Assembly (NCBI GenBank): GCA_001403755.1
Contig: CYUH01000012.1
Location: 1-64,000, forward strand
DNA from: Chryseobacterium senegalense
Lineage (GTDB): Bacteria; Bacteroidota; Bacteroidia; Flavobacteriales; Weeksellaceae
Reading direction: 5' to 3'
DNA length: 64,000 nucleotides
The notes beneath the pieces are model-generated. The model was not told where the DNA came from, did no database searches, and was given only the letters and a program-made list of their open reading frames with translations. Positions 53,239 through 63,030 of this stretch are shown piece after piece (the first letter of the stretch is position 1; each line of letters begins with the position of its first letter). The position numbers and the translations under genes were made by a program.

Positions 53239-53799
53239 CTATTTAAGGTTTACCAGTGCATTCACATCGGTTTCTCCACCAGAAGTTTGACCTTGTTGGT
53301 TATCTGCTGTAGGATAATTTTGGTTTACCGAAGTTGGGGTATGCACCAGTTTGATATTGGTTTTCCCTGTCGCTGAAACCGAATTAATTTTCCATTCAGT
53401 GCTTAAACCCACTTTGTTTCCATCAGTTCTTACGACATCGTCCGAAGCTCGTTTAACGGCAACATCTGAATCAGAGAATTGGAAAGTAATGAAATGCTCA
53501 TCTTTTTCTTCGGTTATTTCTTCGTTTACACTTTCATAATGGTCATCATGTTTCACCTGGAAGTCCAATTTCACCGCGTAGGTTGCGCCTTGTTGCAATT
53601 GCAAAGATCCATCTGCTACACCTCCGATATAGTTTATTACCTGAACATCTGAAGCTTTATTTTTATTGGTTGCAGTAATGACCAGTTTCTCAATTTCTTC
53701 GTGTTCATGAATATCTTCCGGAATTTCATTGCTATTTCTACAAGAGAATAAGATAAATGCTGCAAATAATAATAAAGTGGTCGTATATAAATTTTTCAT
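53239..53799 (-). CDS. Acidic lipoprotein, putative partner of the adjacent TonB receptor
   Basis: The 186-residue product has a lipoprotein signal peptide (MKNLYTTTLLLFAAFILFSC, Cys20) followed by an acidic His/Glu stretch (IPEDIHEHEEIEK, about 25-37) and a second one (VKHDDHYESVNEEITEEKDEHF, about 83-104) that could bind divalent metal. The rest looks like a beta-sandwich and ends with a Gly/Thr/Asn-rich tail. I recognise no named family. It lies 56 bases after the TonB receptor gene and shares its terminator, so a role in substrate capture at the outer membrane is likely. Confidence 0.75.
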   Translation of the reverse strand: MKNLYTTTLLLFAAFILFSCRNSNEIPEDIHEHEEIEKLVITATNKNKASDVQVINYIGGVADGSLQLQQGATYAVKLDFQVKHDDHYESVNEEITEEKDEHFITFQFSDSDVAVKRASDDVVRTDGNKVGLSTEWKINSVSATGKTNIKLVHTPTSVNQNYPTADNQQGQTSGGETDVNALVNLK

Positions 53800-53855
53800 T
53801 TTTTTATTTTTTAAAGGTTAAAGGTTATTACTGATTAATAAATTCGATTTTTTTC

Positions 53856-56237
53856 TTAAAATTTAAATTGAACCGTCGCCACGAAATTACGTCCCGGCTC
53901 CGGCATGAAATACCTCAATCTGTTGAGATATTCTTTATAATTGGTATTAAAAATATTGTTGACTTTAAAATTGACACTCATGTTTTTTAAAACATCAAAG
54001 CCAAAAGTCGCATTGAAAATTGAATATGAAGCCGGCGTAGAGCTGTAGTCGATTTCTCTGGTAACCAAAGTTCCGTTCTCGATGAAATCTACATTTTGAT
54101 TCCGGATCGGATATCTTTTCTGCTGAAATACGGTTTCATTTTCCAATTTTACAAAAAGGTTGGGCAATTTTTCAGATTTCCATTCTATTGCATTTCTCCA
54201 GCTTGTAGGCATCATTAAAATCAAAGGCTCTACATTTCCCAAATCATCACCACGCAAGGTGCTGAATGAAGAATTCAACTTCAAGTGATCGGTAAATTTA
54301 AGTTCCGCATCAGCATCAACTCCGAAAATTCTCGCTCTGATTTGCTGATAACTCCACACCACAAAAACCCCTCTATTGGTAGATTTCACCCCGGTTGGGA
54401 TCTGGTTAATAAACGAATCTGAAAACATGAGATAAGGATTGATTTCGAAAGATAATCCTTTCAACAAGTCCACTGCTGCGATGGTAGAAAAGTTCAGATG
54501 GTAGATGCTTTCTTTTTTCATGTTCAAGGCACCCTCTTCCATAATCGCGGCAGAATGATGCAAACCATCCGCAAACAGTTCCGCCGCATTCGGAGCTCGT
54601 TCTGCTCGGGAAAAATTAAGTTTCAAATTCCAATTTTTATTTAAAAGATAGTTGAAACCCAGATTTCCCGAAAAATTATGATAATCCAAAATAGGACGTG
54701 TCAAAACTCGGCTATCGCTTTCTTTAACAAGAAATTCCGGAAAGATGTTCGCATATTTTTCCCAAACGGAGGCATCGTAATATTTGTAAGCATCGTATCG
54801 GTTGAAATCGTATCGCGCACCTGCTTCTGCATTCAGCTGATCATTGATCTGAAATTTGAAAACAGAAAATATTCCGGCATCGTAGCGAAAATAATCTGGA
54901 ATCAAACGTCTTGCTTTAGTCGCCGGATTCGGAAAATTATCTTGTAAACCAACAGAAATTCCGCTTTCCATGCTCCATTTTCCTCTCTCCAAAAGATGGG
55001 TCAAGCTTGCATTATGCGTAATTAATCTCAAATCCATCGAGGGAATGTCGCTCAAATCACCTTTTCTGATGTCGTATTCTTTTCTATTATTCGATTGAAA
55101 ACTATACTGAAAAGAGATCTTCCCGATATTGTAAAACCGTTTGTATGCAGAAATTTTTGCTAAATGGTGGCTCACTTCCTGCTTTGGATTTTCAATATGA
55201 TAACTGAATTCATCCAAAAAATAAGGCTGTCCCAAATTGATGGCTTTATAAAAATCTTCCGGACCACCAAGATGCGCTCCTTTGAAAATTCCAAATTCCT
55301 GCTGAATCCCGCTGTACAAAACATCAAAACCCTGCTTGAAAGGATGATTCCCGAAGGAAAAATCAAAAGAGCTAACTTCCGCTCCCGTGTTTTGCAAGGT
55401 ATGATGCGGAATGTATTGATCGCCCAACTTTTTATAAGATCCACCAGACTTTACAAACCATTGATTTTCCCAGGTTTTAGCGACATCTAGAGCAACTTCT
55501 CCTCCTTTTCCGTTCGATATCCCGGAGAATTTTAATCGACCTAAAATAGTGTCCTTTTTTGGGGAGATTGCCGGTTCCAAAATCACCACTCCACCCACAC
55601 TTTCGTTGCCATATTTCAGCGCCGATGCGCCTTTTACTACATCGATGTGTTCAAACATATTCACATCAACATTGGGTGCATGTTCAACTCCCCATTCCTG
55701 TTCCGCCATTTTCACCCCATTGTTCATGATCGAAACTCGCGTTCCGTACAAACCATGGATAACAGGTTTAGAAATATTATTCCCTGTTTTCAAAGCAGTG
55801 ACACCTGAGATTCCGGCGAGCAGATTACCTAGATTTTCGGTAGAATTCCGTTCGATTTCTCCTTTGTTTAAGGTTTTAATCAAAACAGATCCCTCTTTTT
55901 TATGAATTGCGTGAATTTTCACAGTTTCAATTTCGGAGATATGATGTTCTAAATTCAGGATAATTTGCAGATGTTTATCTACCACAATTTCCTCAGAAAG
56001 CGTTTGGCAATCCGGATGTGAAGCCAGCAAGGTGTAATTTCCTTTTTCAATGGCTTTAAAAATAAAATTGCCCTTTTCATCTGAAGTTTCGGTTTGACTT
56101 CCGATTGTGATCGTGGCGTTCTTCAAAGGAATTTTATCATGAAAATCAATAATTTTCCCTTGGACTGTGAAGGTTTTTTGCGCGCTGACAATGGTTAGTC
56201 CCAAAAAGACCAACAAAAAATTGAATAAAAATTTCAT
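53856..56237 (-). CDS. TonB-dependent receptor, probably for a metal ion or metallophore
   Basis: The 793-residue outer-membrane receptor has a signal peptide (residues 1-19, ending VSAQ), a carboxypeptidase-regulatory-like domain (about 22-95: VQGKIIDFHDKIPLKNATITIG), a plug (about 120-225: NLLAGISGVTALKTGNNISKPVIHG, IDVVKGASALKYGNESVGGVV) and a 22-strand-type barrel ending NFVATVQFKF. Extracellular loops are rich in His, and SRAERAPNAAELFADGLHHS resembles the loop of ZnuD-type zinc receptors. It is flanked by a DUF2946-like gene upstream and an acidic, His-containing lipoprotein downstream. Zinc or copper is suggested, not shown. Confidence 0.88.
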   Translation of the reverse strand: MKFLFNFLLVFLGLTIVSAQKTFTVQGKIIDFHDKIPLKNATITIGSQTETSDEKGNFIFKAIEKGNYTLLASHPDCQTLSEEIVVDKHLQIILNLEHHISEIETVKIHAIHKKEGSVLIKTLNKGEIERNSTENLGNLLAGISGVTALKTGNNISKPVIHGLYGTRVSIMNNGVKMAEQEWGVEHAPNVDVNMFEHIDVVKGASALKYGNESVGGVVILEPAISPKKDTILGRLKFSGISNGKGGEVALDVAKTWENQWFVKSGGSYKKLGDQYIPHHTLQNTGAEVSSFDFSFGNHPFKQGFDVLYSGIQQEFGIFKGAHLGGPEDFYKAINLGQPYFLDEFSYHIENPKQEVSHHLAKISAYKRFYNIGKISFQYSFQSNNRKEYDIRKGDLSDIPSMDLRLITHNASLTHLLERGKWSMESGISVGLQDNFPNPATKARRLIPDYFRYDAGIFSVFKFQINDQLNAEAGARYDFNRYDAYKYYDASVWEKYANIFPEFLVKESDSRVLTRPILDYHNFSGNLGFNYLLNKNWNLKLNFSRAERAPNAAELFADGLHHSAAIMEEGALNMKKESIYHLNFSTIAAVDLLKGLSFEINPYLMFSDSFINQIPTGVKSTNRGVFVVWSYQQIRARIFGVDADAELKFTDHLKLNSSFSTLRGDDLGNVEPLILMMPTSWRNAIEWKSEKLPNLFVKLENETVFQQKRYPIRNQNVDFIENGTLVTREIDYSSTPASYSIFNATFGFDVLKNMSVNFKVNNIFNTNYKEYLNRLRYFMPEPGRNFVATVQFKF

Positions 56238-56328
56238 TAAATTAATTTTAGTATTAAGTTAATACATAAAACAGTAAAGATTTAAAAATCAAATCTTTAG
56301 CGTTTCATTTTCGAAAAAATAATTTTAA

Positions 56329-56685
56329 TTAAATAAAAAATGCAGGCGGACCCCTTTGCTGAATGCTGAGAAATTCCAGAGATGAAAATCTCTGTTTATA
56401 GGCGAAAATCTGTTGACGAAAATCGATTAATTTCGTCGTTGATAACTCGAAAACGTCAGGGAATAGCGTGTGTCCATCATGCAGAAGATGACAAGATAGA
56501 CAGTCGATGAAATTTGTTGAAAAAGAACTTTTGGAAAATGTTTTTTCCGATTTTTTGAAGTGATAATCCTTGAAAACTTCGCCACTTCCATGATTGTGAA
56601 AATTCTGAGAGAACAGAGCCACGAAAAGATAAAACCCTGTAAATACAGTAGCTAAAAAACTTCGCAGATGTTCTTTAGTCATCAT
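56329..56685 (-). CDS. Small DUF2946-like protein with Cys/His motif
   Basis: The 118-residue product has one N-terminal hydrophobic helix (about 8-27, LRSFLATVFTGFYLFVALF) followed directly by NFHNHGSG. A central CLSCHLLHDGH (CxxCH...GH) could bind metal, and the end is IQQRGPPAFFI. The conserved RGPP end and the H...CxxC spacing are what I recall of DUF2946 proteins, small exported proteins often next to metal-linked TonB receptors. It precedes the receptor gene by about 90 bases. TAGTTTTG on the minus strand (56690-56697) sits 4 bases before the first ATG. Confidence 0.7.
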   Translation of the reverse strand: MMTKEHLRSFLATVFTGFYLFVALFSQNFHNHGSGEVFKDYHFKKSEKTFSKSSFSTNFIDCLSCHLLHDGHTLFPDVFELSTTKLIDFRQQIFAYKQRFSSLEFLSIQQRGPPAFFI

Positions 56686-56689
56686 GTTG

Positions 56690-56697
56690 CAAAACTA
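56690..56697 (-). promoter_or_regulatory. TAnnTTTG element directly before the DUF2946-like gene
   Basis: TAGTTTTG lies 4 bases before the first of two tandem ATGs (56685-56683, 56682-56680), a third case in the window of a promoter element almost touching a start codon. Confidence 0.45.
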
Positions 56698-56752
56698 ATG
56701 TTTTTTTACCAAATGTTATGAAGCAAAACTTTATTCTTTAAACTTGTTTTCG

Positions 56753-56760
56753 TAAATTTG
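56753..56760 (+). promoter_or_regulatory. TAnnTTTG element before pfkA
   Basis: TAAATTTG lies 17 bases before the ATG at 56778. It would drive pfkA and gap together. Confidence 0.5.
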
Positions 56761-56777
56761 TAAAGAAATTATTATGT

Positions 56778-58822
<2,045 letters not shown>

Positions 58823-58837
58823 GATCAAATTTTAAGC

Positions 58838-58876
58838 TAAAAAAAACCTTTCAGATTTTCTGGAAGGTTTTTTTGT
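58838..58876 (+). terminator. Terminator of pfkA-gap
   Basis: AAAAAACCTTTC (58842-58852 region) pairs with GGAAGGTTTTTT (58862-58873) around AGATTTTCT and ends in a T run. Confidence 0.8.
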
Positions 58877-59007
58877 TTTCAAAATTAATACTTTCTACAT
58901 CATTTGTGTTTATGCAAAATTATCATATTAAACTTGGAAAAAAAATCCCACTTATGGGGGATATTTAACTAAAATAATTATTAAATTTATCATTAAATAA
59001 TGAAAAT

Positions 59008-59802
59008 ATGGTTAATGAAAGCGATCATTCGGAAGGCCAACACATTTTAAAAAAAGTTTGGGATTTAAATTTTGGCGCCATCTCACCACAAATTCAGCCA
59101 ACCAACAATCCTCAAGTAAAAAAAATTTTTGCTGATTTCTTCGCGACAGGAAAATACTATTATTATGTTCTCAATATTCCCAATGGAACTATTAGCAACC
59201 ATCGTCCTACTATTTTGGAAATGCATCCATTGACAGAATATCCGCAGAATATCTCAGAAATCATCAACCTTATTCATCCAGACGATCTTCCGTTCGTAGT
59301 AGAGGCCGAAAGCAAATCTTATGAAACAATAAAAACAATAGGTGTTGCGCAGGCGTTGGAACTGAAATCTTCTTATTGTTTCCGAATGCTCACCGCCGAA
59401 GGAAATTACGAATTGTTCCATCACCAAGCTTTACACACGCAACTTTCAGAGGATGATAGAATCATCCAATCTATTAATATTCATACTAATATTCAGCATA
59501 TCACGGAACATAATCCTTACACAATTTTGATTTCCGGAATTGGTTCCCGAAACGATTTTCATCAAATCAAATTAGAGAAAAGTGCTTTCCTGCCTGTTTC
59601 AAAAATTTTTAAGAAACTCACCCGTCGCGAACTAGAAATATTAAATCATATTGCCAAAGGAAATTCGGGAAACGAAATCTCGCAAATTCTGAACATTTCA
59701 GAACATACCGTAAAATCTCACCGAAAAAATATTTTGAAAAAACTTCAAGCGAAAAATTCCAAAGAACTCATTCGAAAAGCTTTGGAATTGGCGATCATTT
59801 AA
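59008..59802 (+). CDS. LuxR-type transcriptional regulator with PAS-like sensor region
   Basis: The 264-residue cytosolic regulator has an N-terminal region of about 40-180 that looks like a PAS-fold sensor (EYPQNISEIINLIHPDDLPFVVEAE; YCFRMLTAEGNYELFHHQALH; IQSINIHTNIQHIT). The C-terminal LuxR helix-turn-helix covers about 200-262 (LTRRELEILNHIAKGNSGNEISQILNISEHTVKSHRKNILKKLQ). No receiver domain is present, so input is probably a small ligand. Stand-alone regulators of this layout are common in Flavobacteriia. Targets are unknown. It has its own terminator. Confidence 0.88.
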   Translation: MVNESDHSEGQHILKKVWDLNFGAISPQIQPTNNPQVKKIFADFFATGKYYYYVLNIPNGTISNHRPTILEMHPLTEYPQNISEIINLIHPDDLPFVVEAESKSYETIKTIGVAQALELKSSYCFRMLTAEGNYELFHHQALHTQLSEDDRIIQSINIHTNIQHITEHNPYTILISGIGSRNDFHQIKLEKSAFLPVSKIFKKLTRRELEILNHIAKGNSGNEISQILNISEHTVKSHRKNILKKLQAKNSKELIRKALELAII

Positions 59803-59819
59803 TTTTTACTTTTTCTTAA

Positions 59820-59862
59820 AAATAAAAAAACGGTTTGCATTTTTAGCAAACCGTTTTTTGTT
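59820..59862. terminator. Bidirectional terminator between the LuxR-type gene and the amylase gene
   Basis: AAAACGGTTTGC (59827-59838) pairs perfectly with GCAAACCGTTTT (59846-59857), flanked by an A-run and a T-run, so it serves both converging genes. Confidence 0.9.
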
Positions 59863-59878
59863 TAATTAAATTTTTATG

Positions 59879-60224
59879 TTATTTCACGATTAATTTCGTT
59901 ACTGCAACACCTTTTTCAGATTTCAACTGAACTAAATACATTCCCGATTTCAAACCATTAACAGAAATCGTTTCATCACCATTATCTTTCGAAACCTTCA
60001 CCGTTTTCACTAAAGATCCCGACAAATCATAAATTGAAAGCGTTCCGTTTTTCGCGTTGGTGTAACGAATGGAAGCGTTCCCGTTAGTTACCGGATTCTG
60101 AGTTAAAATTAGCGAAACTTCATTTTTAGAAGCGCCAACTTCGCCGGTTGCTAAAGCAGATGCATTCCCGAAAATTCTAAAGCCACCCGGTTCGATGGTG
60201 ATTGGCGCCGCAGGATCTGCAACC
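59879..60224 (-). pseudogene. Detached T9SS sorting domain of the adjacent amylase
   Basis: In this frame the DNA encodes ADPAAPITIEPGGFRIFGNA (the end of the amylase beta domain again), then a linker and a type A T9SS C-terminal domain (SLILTQNPVTNGNASIRYT, GTLSIYDLSGSLVKTVKVSK, GLKSGMYLVQLKSEKGVAVTKLIVK). It has no sensible start of its own: the open frame upstream is only junction DNA. It is offset by one base relative to the catalytic gene. Deleting 115 bp between the direct repeats would join it in frame, giving a 956-residue amylase. It should therefore be read as the 3' part of that gene. Confidence 0.85.
60169..60224. repeat. 56-bp direct repeat, copy 1 (downstream side of amylase gene)
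   Basis: Identical over 56 bases to 60284-60339, beginning CGAAAATTCTAAAG. The distance between copies is 115 bp, which is not a multiple of three. A 59-bp sequence separates them. Confidence 0.9.
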
Positions 60225-60254
60225 AAGAAAATTATGTGGAATATTTCAAGCTCA

Positions 60255-62864
60255 TCAAACCTCGGTTGAAATCGGGTTCGGTGCGAAAATTCTAAAGCCA
60301 CCCGGTTCGATGGTGATTGGCGCCGCAGGATCTGCAACCGCCATGGAATTATTATCCATCAAATTATACCAGTTGCCGCCGTAAGGAAAATTCGGAACGA
60401 TATTTTGAGAAGTAAGCGTGAAATTTGCTAAAATAACCACATTTTTCAATGCGCTTGCAGATGCATCATTATTAATAAAAATTCTCGGCATCAGGTTCCC
60501 AGATTCTACCGTGAAGGTTTTAGAACTGAAAACATCATGCGAAAGTTTTAATTCTAAAATTTTTGCCCAGGTATCATAAACTGATTTTCTCGCGGCATTG
60601 GTGTCATAATTTAAACCAAAAGCGGAAGGTTTCGGACTCAATTTACAATCTCCCGGAATTGCGTCGGTTTCGGTGTTTACGGTAATTCCGTCTTCGCAAG
60701 TATAAATACTTTTATCAAAACCAAGTTCAGCGAATTGCCAAATCATTTTCGGGCCAGGAACGGTAAGGAATACGGCTCCGTAAGCTTTTTGTCTTTCCAG
60801 AGCATTGTTCAAATCTCTTGTACTGTATCCTGCGTTTGAAGCTCCGAAATTCAGGTTTCTATACATCAATCTCTCCTCATCATGACTTTCGCCGTAGCTA
60901 TCTGCCCGGAGTCCAGAGAAACCATGAACGCTGTATTTCACTCTATTGAAATTGCTGTTTTCAGCAAATCCCATCGTATTTTGGTTGTAAGGATTTGTTT
61001 GCTTATCCCACATCATTACTCCTTTGCCCTCTCCTATTCTATAATTTGCCCATTGCGCTTCCTCCGAATCAGTTCCCAAATGTTCGAAAATAACATACGA
61101 AGTTGGATCATAACTCCACTGATTGTCGGCATAAGCACGCAGAATATTCACTCGATCTTGCTGGTAAGCGTTGGTACATGCATCGTCTCCGGCGGTACAA
61201 TTTTGTGTAAATCCTTTGGTTAAATCCCAACGGAATCCGTCAATTTTATATTCTTTGATCCATTGCTCCAAAACTCGGTTTACATAATATTTTGTTTCGG
61301 CTTTTGAATGGTTGAAATCATTAAATACACTATAAGAATGTTTCGCAACTTGGTTGAAATAAGGATTATCTGCTGCGGGATCACCGTAACCGTCACCATC
61401 CGGATCAACCATCCACATTCTTTCGATTGGGCTTCTTCCGGTTGCGTGGTTTAAGGCGATATCTAAAATAACTGCAATACCGTTCTGATGGCACAAATCG
61501 ATAAATTCCTTGAATTTTTCAGGAGTTCCGTAAGCCTTATCTAGAGCGTAATGAAACCCGGTGTTGTAACCCCAAGAACTATTCCCATCAAATTCCATCA
61601 CCGGCATCAATTCTACCGCATTGATTTTTAATGATTTTAAATATGAAATTTTGTCAATTAATGATTGCCACGTTTTTTGAGTCGTAAAATCTCTTACCAA
61701 TAATTCATATATTACTAAATTATCTTTTGCTGGTTTCGTAAAATTCGTTACGGTCCAATTATAAGCTGGTTTTGCTGTTTGAATGACAGAAACTTCGAAA
61801 TCTTGACCATCAGGATAAGCCGGAAGATCTGGGTAAACCATGCCATTTTGGTTGATATACTGATCATCATAAGGCGACAAAACCAAAGGCGAATAAGGAT
61901 CCGCTACTTTAATTCCATCCGAAGTTCTGTATTGGAAAGTATAAATTTGTTGTGGCGTTAATCCTGTAATTTCAATCCAATAAAGATTCGGATTTGTGGT
62001 ATCTCTTTTCATGAGATAATTTGCGCTTACCGTCCAGTTATTAAAGCTACCGATCACGTTTACATAAGCTTTTCCGGGTGCATAAAGCGCTAAACCAACT
62101 TTAGTTGGATCCGTTGGATCGTAAGAAATTCCCTGTTTCATATAGGCCGGCATTGCAGCCGTTTGCACTGGAACTGCAAGAGCAATAGTGAAAGTTTTAG
62201 TAACGACAGTACCATCCGAAGGATTGGTTGCAACCACTTCCATATTGGCATCCTGAGTTACGGTATACGGAAAATTTAAATTGGCAGAAGCCGCAGAACT
62301 TGTATAAACAGGATTTCCGTTGGCTTTCACCACATAATTTGCAGGCTGCGAAGAAGTTCCTGTAATATTAATCACCGTTCCAGAATTGACCACATTGGTA
62401 CTTCCGGCAGCAGGATTGGTTAAATTAAATTGAAATTTACCAACATTCAAGACAATATCCTGCGATTGAACAGATCCGTTAAGTGTTTTTACTAGAAATC
62501 CAATTTTAGATAGCGGATTGGTTCGGTTTCCGAAAAAAGATTTCACGGTATTCATGGTAAACGTGTACGTTCCTGTAGAACCCGAACTGGAAACATAAGT
62601 CAGTTTATTAGCTGCATTCGAGGCGGTCCAGGTTCCGTTCGTGGGAGCATCGGCTTGGGCATTATTCGAATCGTAAGACCAGGCCCACAAATAAAGTGCA
62701 TGCGAAGTGCCAACCTCGAAATTTGTTTCATTGACCGTAAATGTAATGGTAATGGACTCAGTTTCGTTGAAAGTCGGCGGATTTACCGAATACGAAACAG
62801 TTTGTTGTGCGATGGCTAAATAAGGCAATAGGAAAGCCATCATCAGCGTATAAAAATATTTCAT
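60255..62864 (-). CDS. Secreted GH13 alpha-amylase-family enzyme, cut off from its T9SS domain
   Basis: From the ATG at 62864 (MKYFYTLMMAFLLPYLAIAQ, a clean signal peptide) the product has 869 residues. Two beta-sandwich domains (about 21-140, 150-225) are followed by a CBM48-like E-set domain (about 245-330, VNVIGSFNNWTVSANY) and a GH13 barrel from about 375. The barrel has the nucleophile Asp in IDGFRWDLTKGF, the acid Glu in YVIFEHLG and the third Asp in YGESHDEERLMY; the beta domain ends PITIEPGGFRIF. The frame then runs into APNPISTEV and stops, because a 115-bp duplication shifts it away from the T9SS domain. It probably attacks starch, glycogen or pullulan-like glucans. As written, the protein would reach the periplasm but lack the outer-membrane export signal. 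Confidence 0.9.
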   Translation of the reverse strand: MKYFYTLMMAFLLPYLAIAQQTVSYSVNPPTFNETESITITFTVNETNFEVGTSHALYLWAWSYDSNNAQADAPTNGTWTASNAANKLTYVSSSGSTGTYTFTMNTVKSFFGNRTNPLSKIGFLVKTLNGSVQSQDIVLNVGKFQFNLTNPAAGSTNVVNSGTVINITGTSSQPANYVVKANGNPVYTSSAASANLNFPYTVTQDANMEVVATNPSDGTVVTKTFTIALAVPVQTAAMPAYMKQGISYDPTDPTKVGLALYAPGKAYVNVIGSFNNWTVSANYLMKRDTTNPNLYWIEITGLTPQQIYTFQYRTSDGIKVADPYSPLVLSPYDDQYINQNGMVYPDLPAYPDGQDFEVSVIQTAKPAYNWTVTNFTKPAKDNLVIYELLVRDFTTQKTWQSLIDKISYLKSLKINAVELMPVMEFDGNSSWGYNTGFHYALDKAYGTPEKFKEFIDLCHQNGIAVILDIALNHATGRSPIERMWMVDPDGDGYGDPAADNPYFNQVAKHSYSVFNDFNHSKAETKYYVNRVLEQWIKEYKIDGFRWDLTKGFTQNCTAGDDACTNAYQQDRVNILRAYADNQWSYDPTSYVIFEHLGTDSEEAQWANYRIGEGKGVMMWDKQTNPYNQNTMGFAENSNFNRVKYSVHGFSGLRADSYGESHDEERLMYRNLNFGASNAGYSTRDLNNALERQKAYGAVFLTVPGPKMIWQFAELGFDKSIYTCEDGITVNTETDAIPGDCKLSPKPSAFGLNYDTNAARKSVYDTWAKILELKLSHDVFSSKTFTVESGNLMPRIFINNDASASALKNVVILANFTLTSQNIVPNFPYGGNWYNLMDNNSMAVADPAAPITIEPGGFRIFAPNPISTEV
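60284..60339. repeat. 56-bp direct repeat, copy 2 (in the amylase frame)
   Basis: Encodes VADPAAPITIEPGGFRIF in the amylase frame. It is identical to 60169-60224, which encodes the same residues in the frame of the detached sorting domain. Confidence 0.9.
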
Positions 62865-63030
62865 AGCATTATAAATTTTAATGGCTGTAAAATTAAGAAA
62901 ATGTAACGATAAAAAATCATTCTCTGAAAATTCTAAGTCAATATCCATTAAAATTTAAATTTTGTAAATGCTCATTAGAGAAATATTAAAAAAATCGAAA
63001 TGCACAATAATTTTTGTGATATCGAAAACT

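Noticed and set aside
58935..58970. Small GGG/CCC hairpin upstream of the LuxR-type gene
   Set aside because: TCCCACTTATGGGGGA forms only a short stem with no T-tract and no conserved operator pattern; too weak to call.
60225..60337. Separate start for the downstream sorting-domain frame (MQILRRQS...)
   Set aside because: This segment is repeat DNA and duplication junction read out of frame; no signal peptide or promoter is present.
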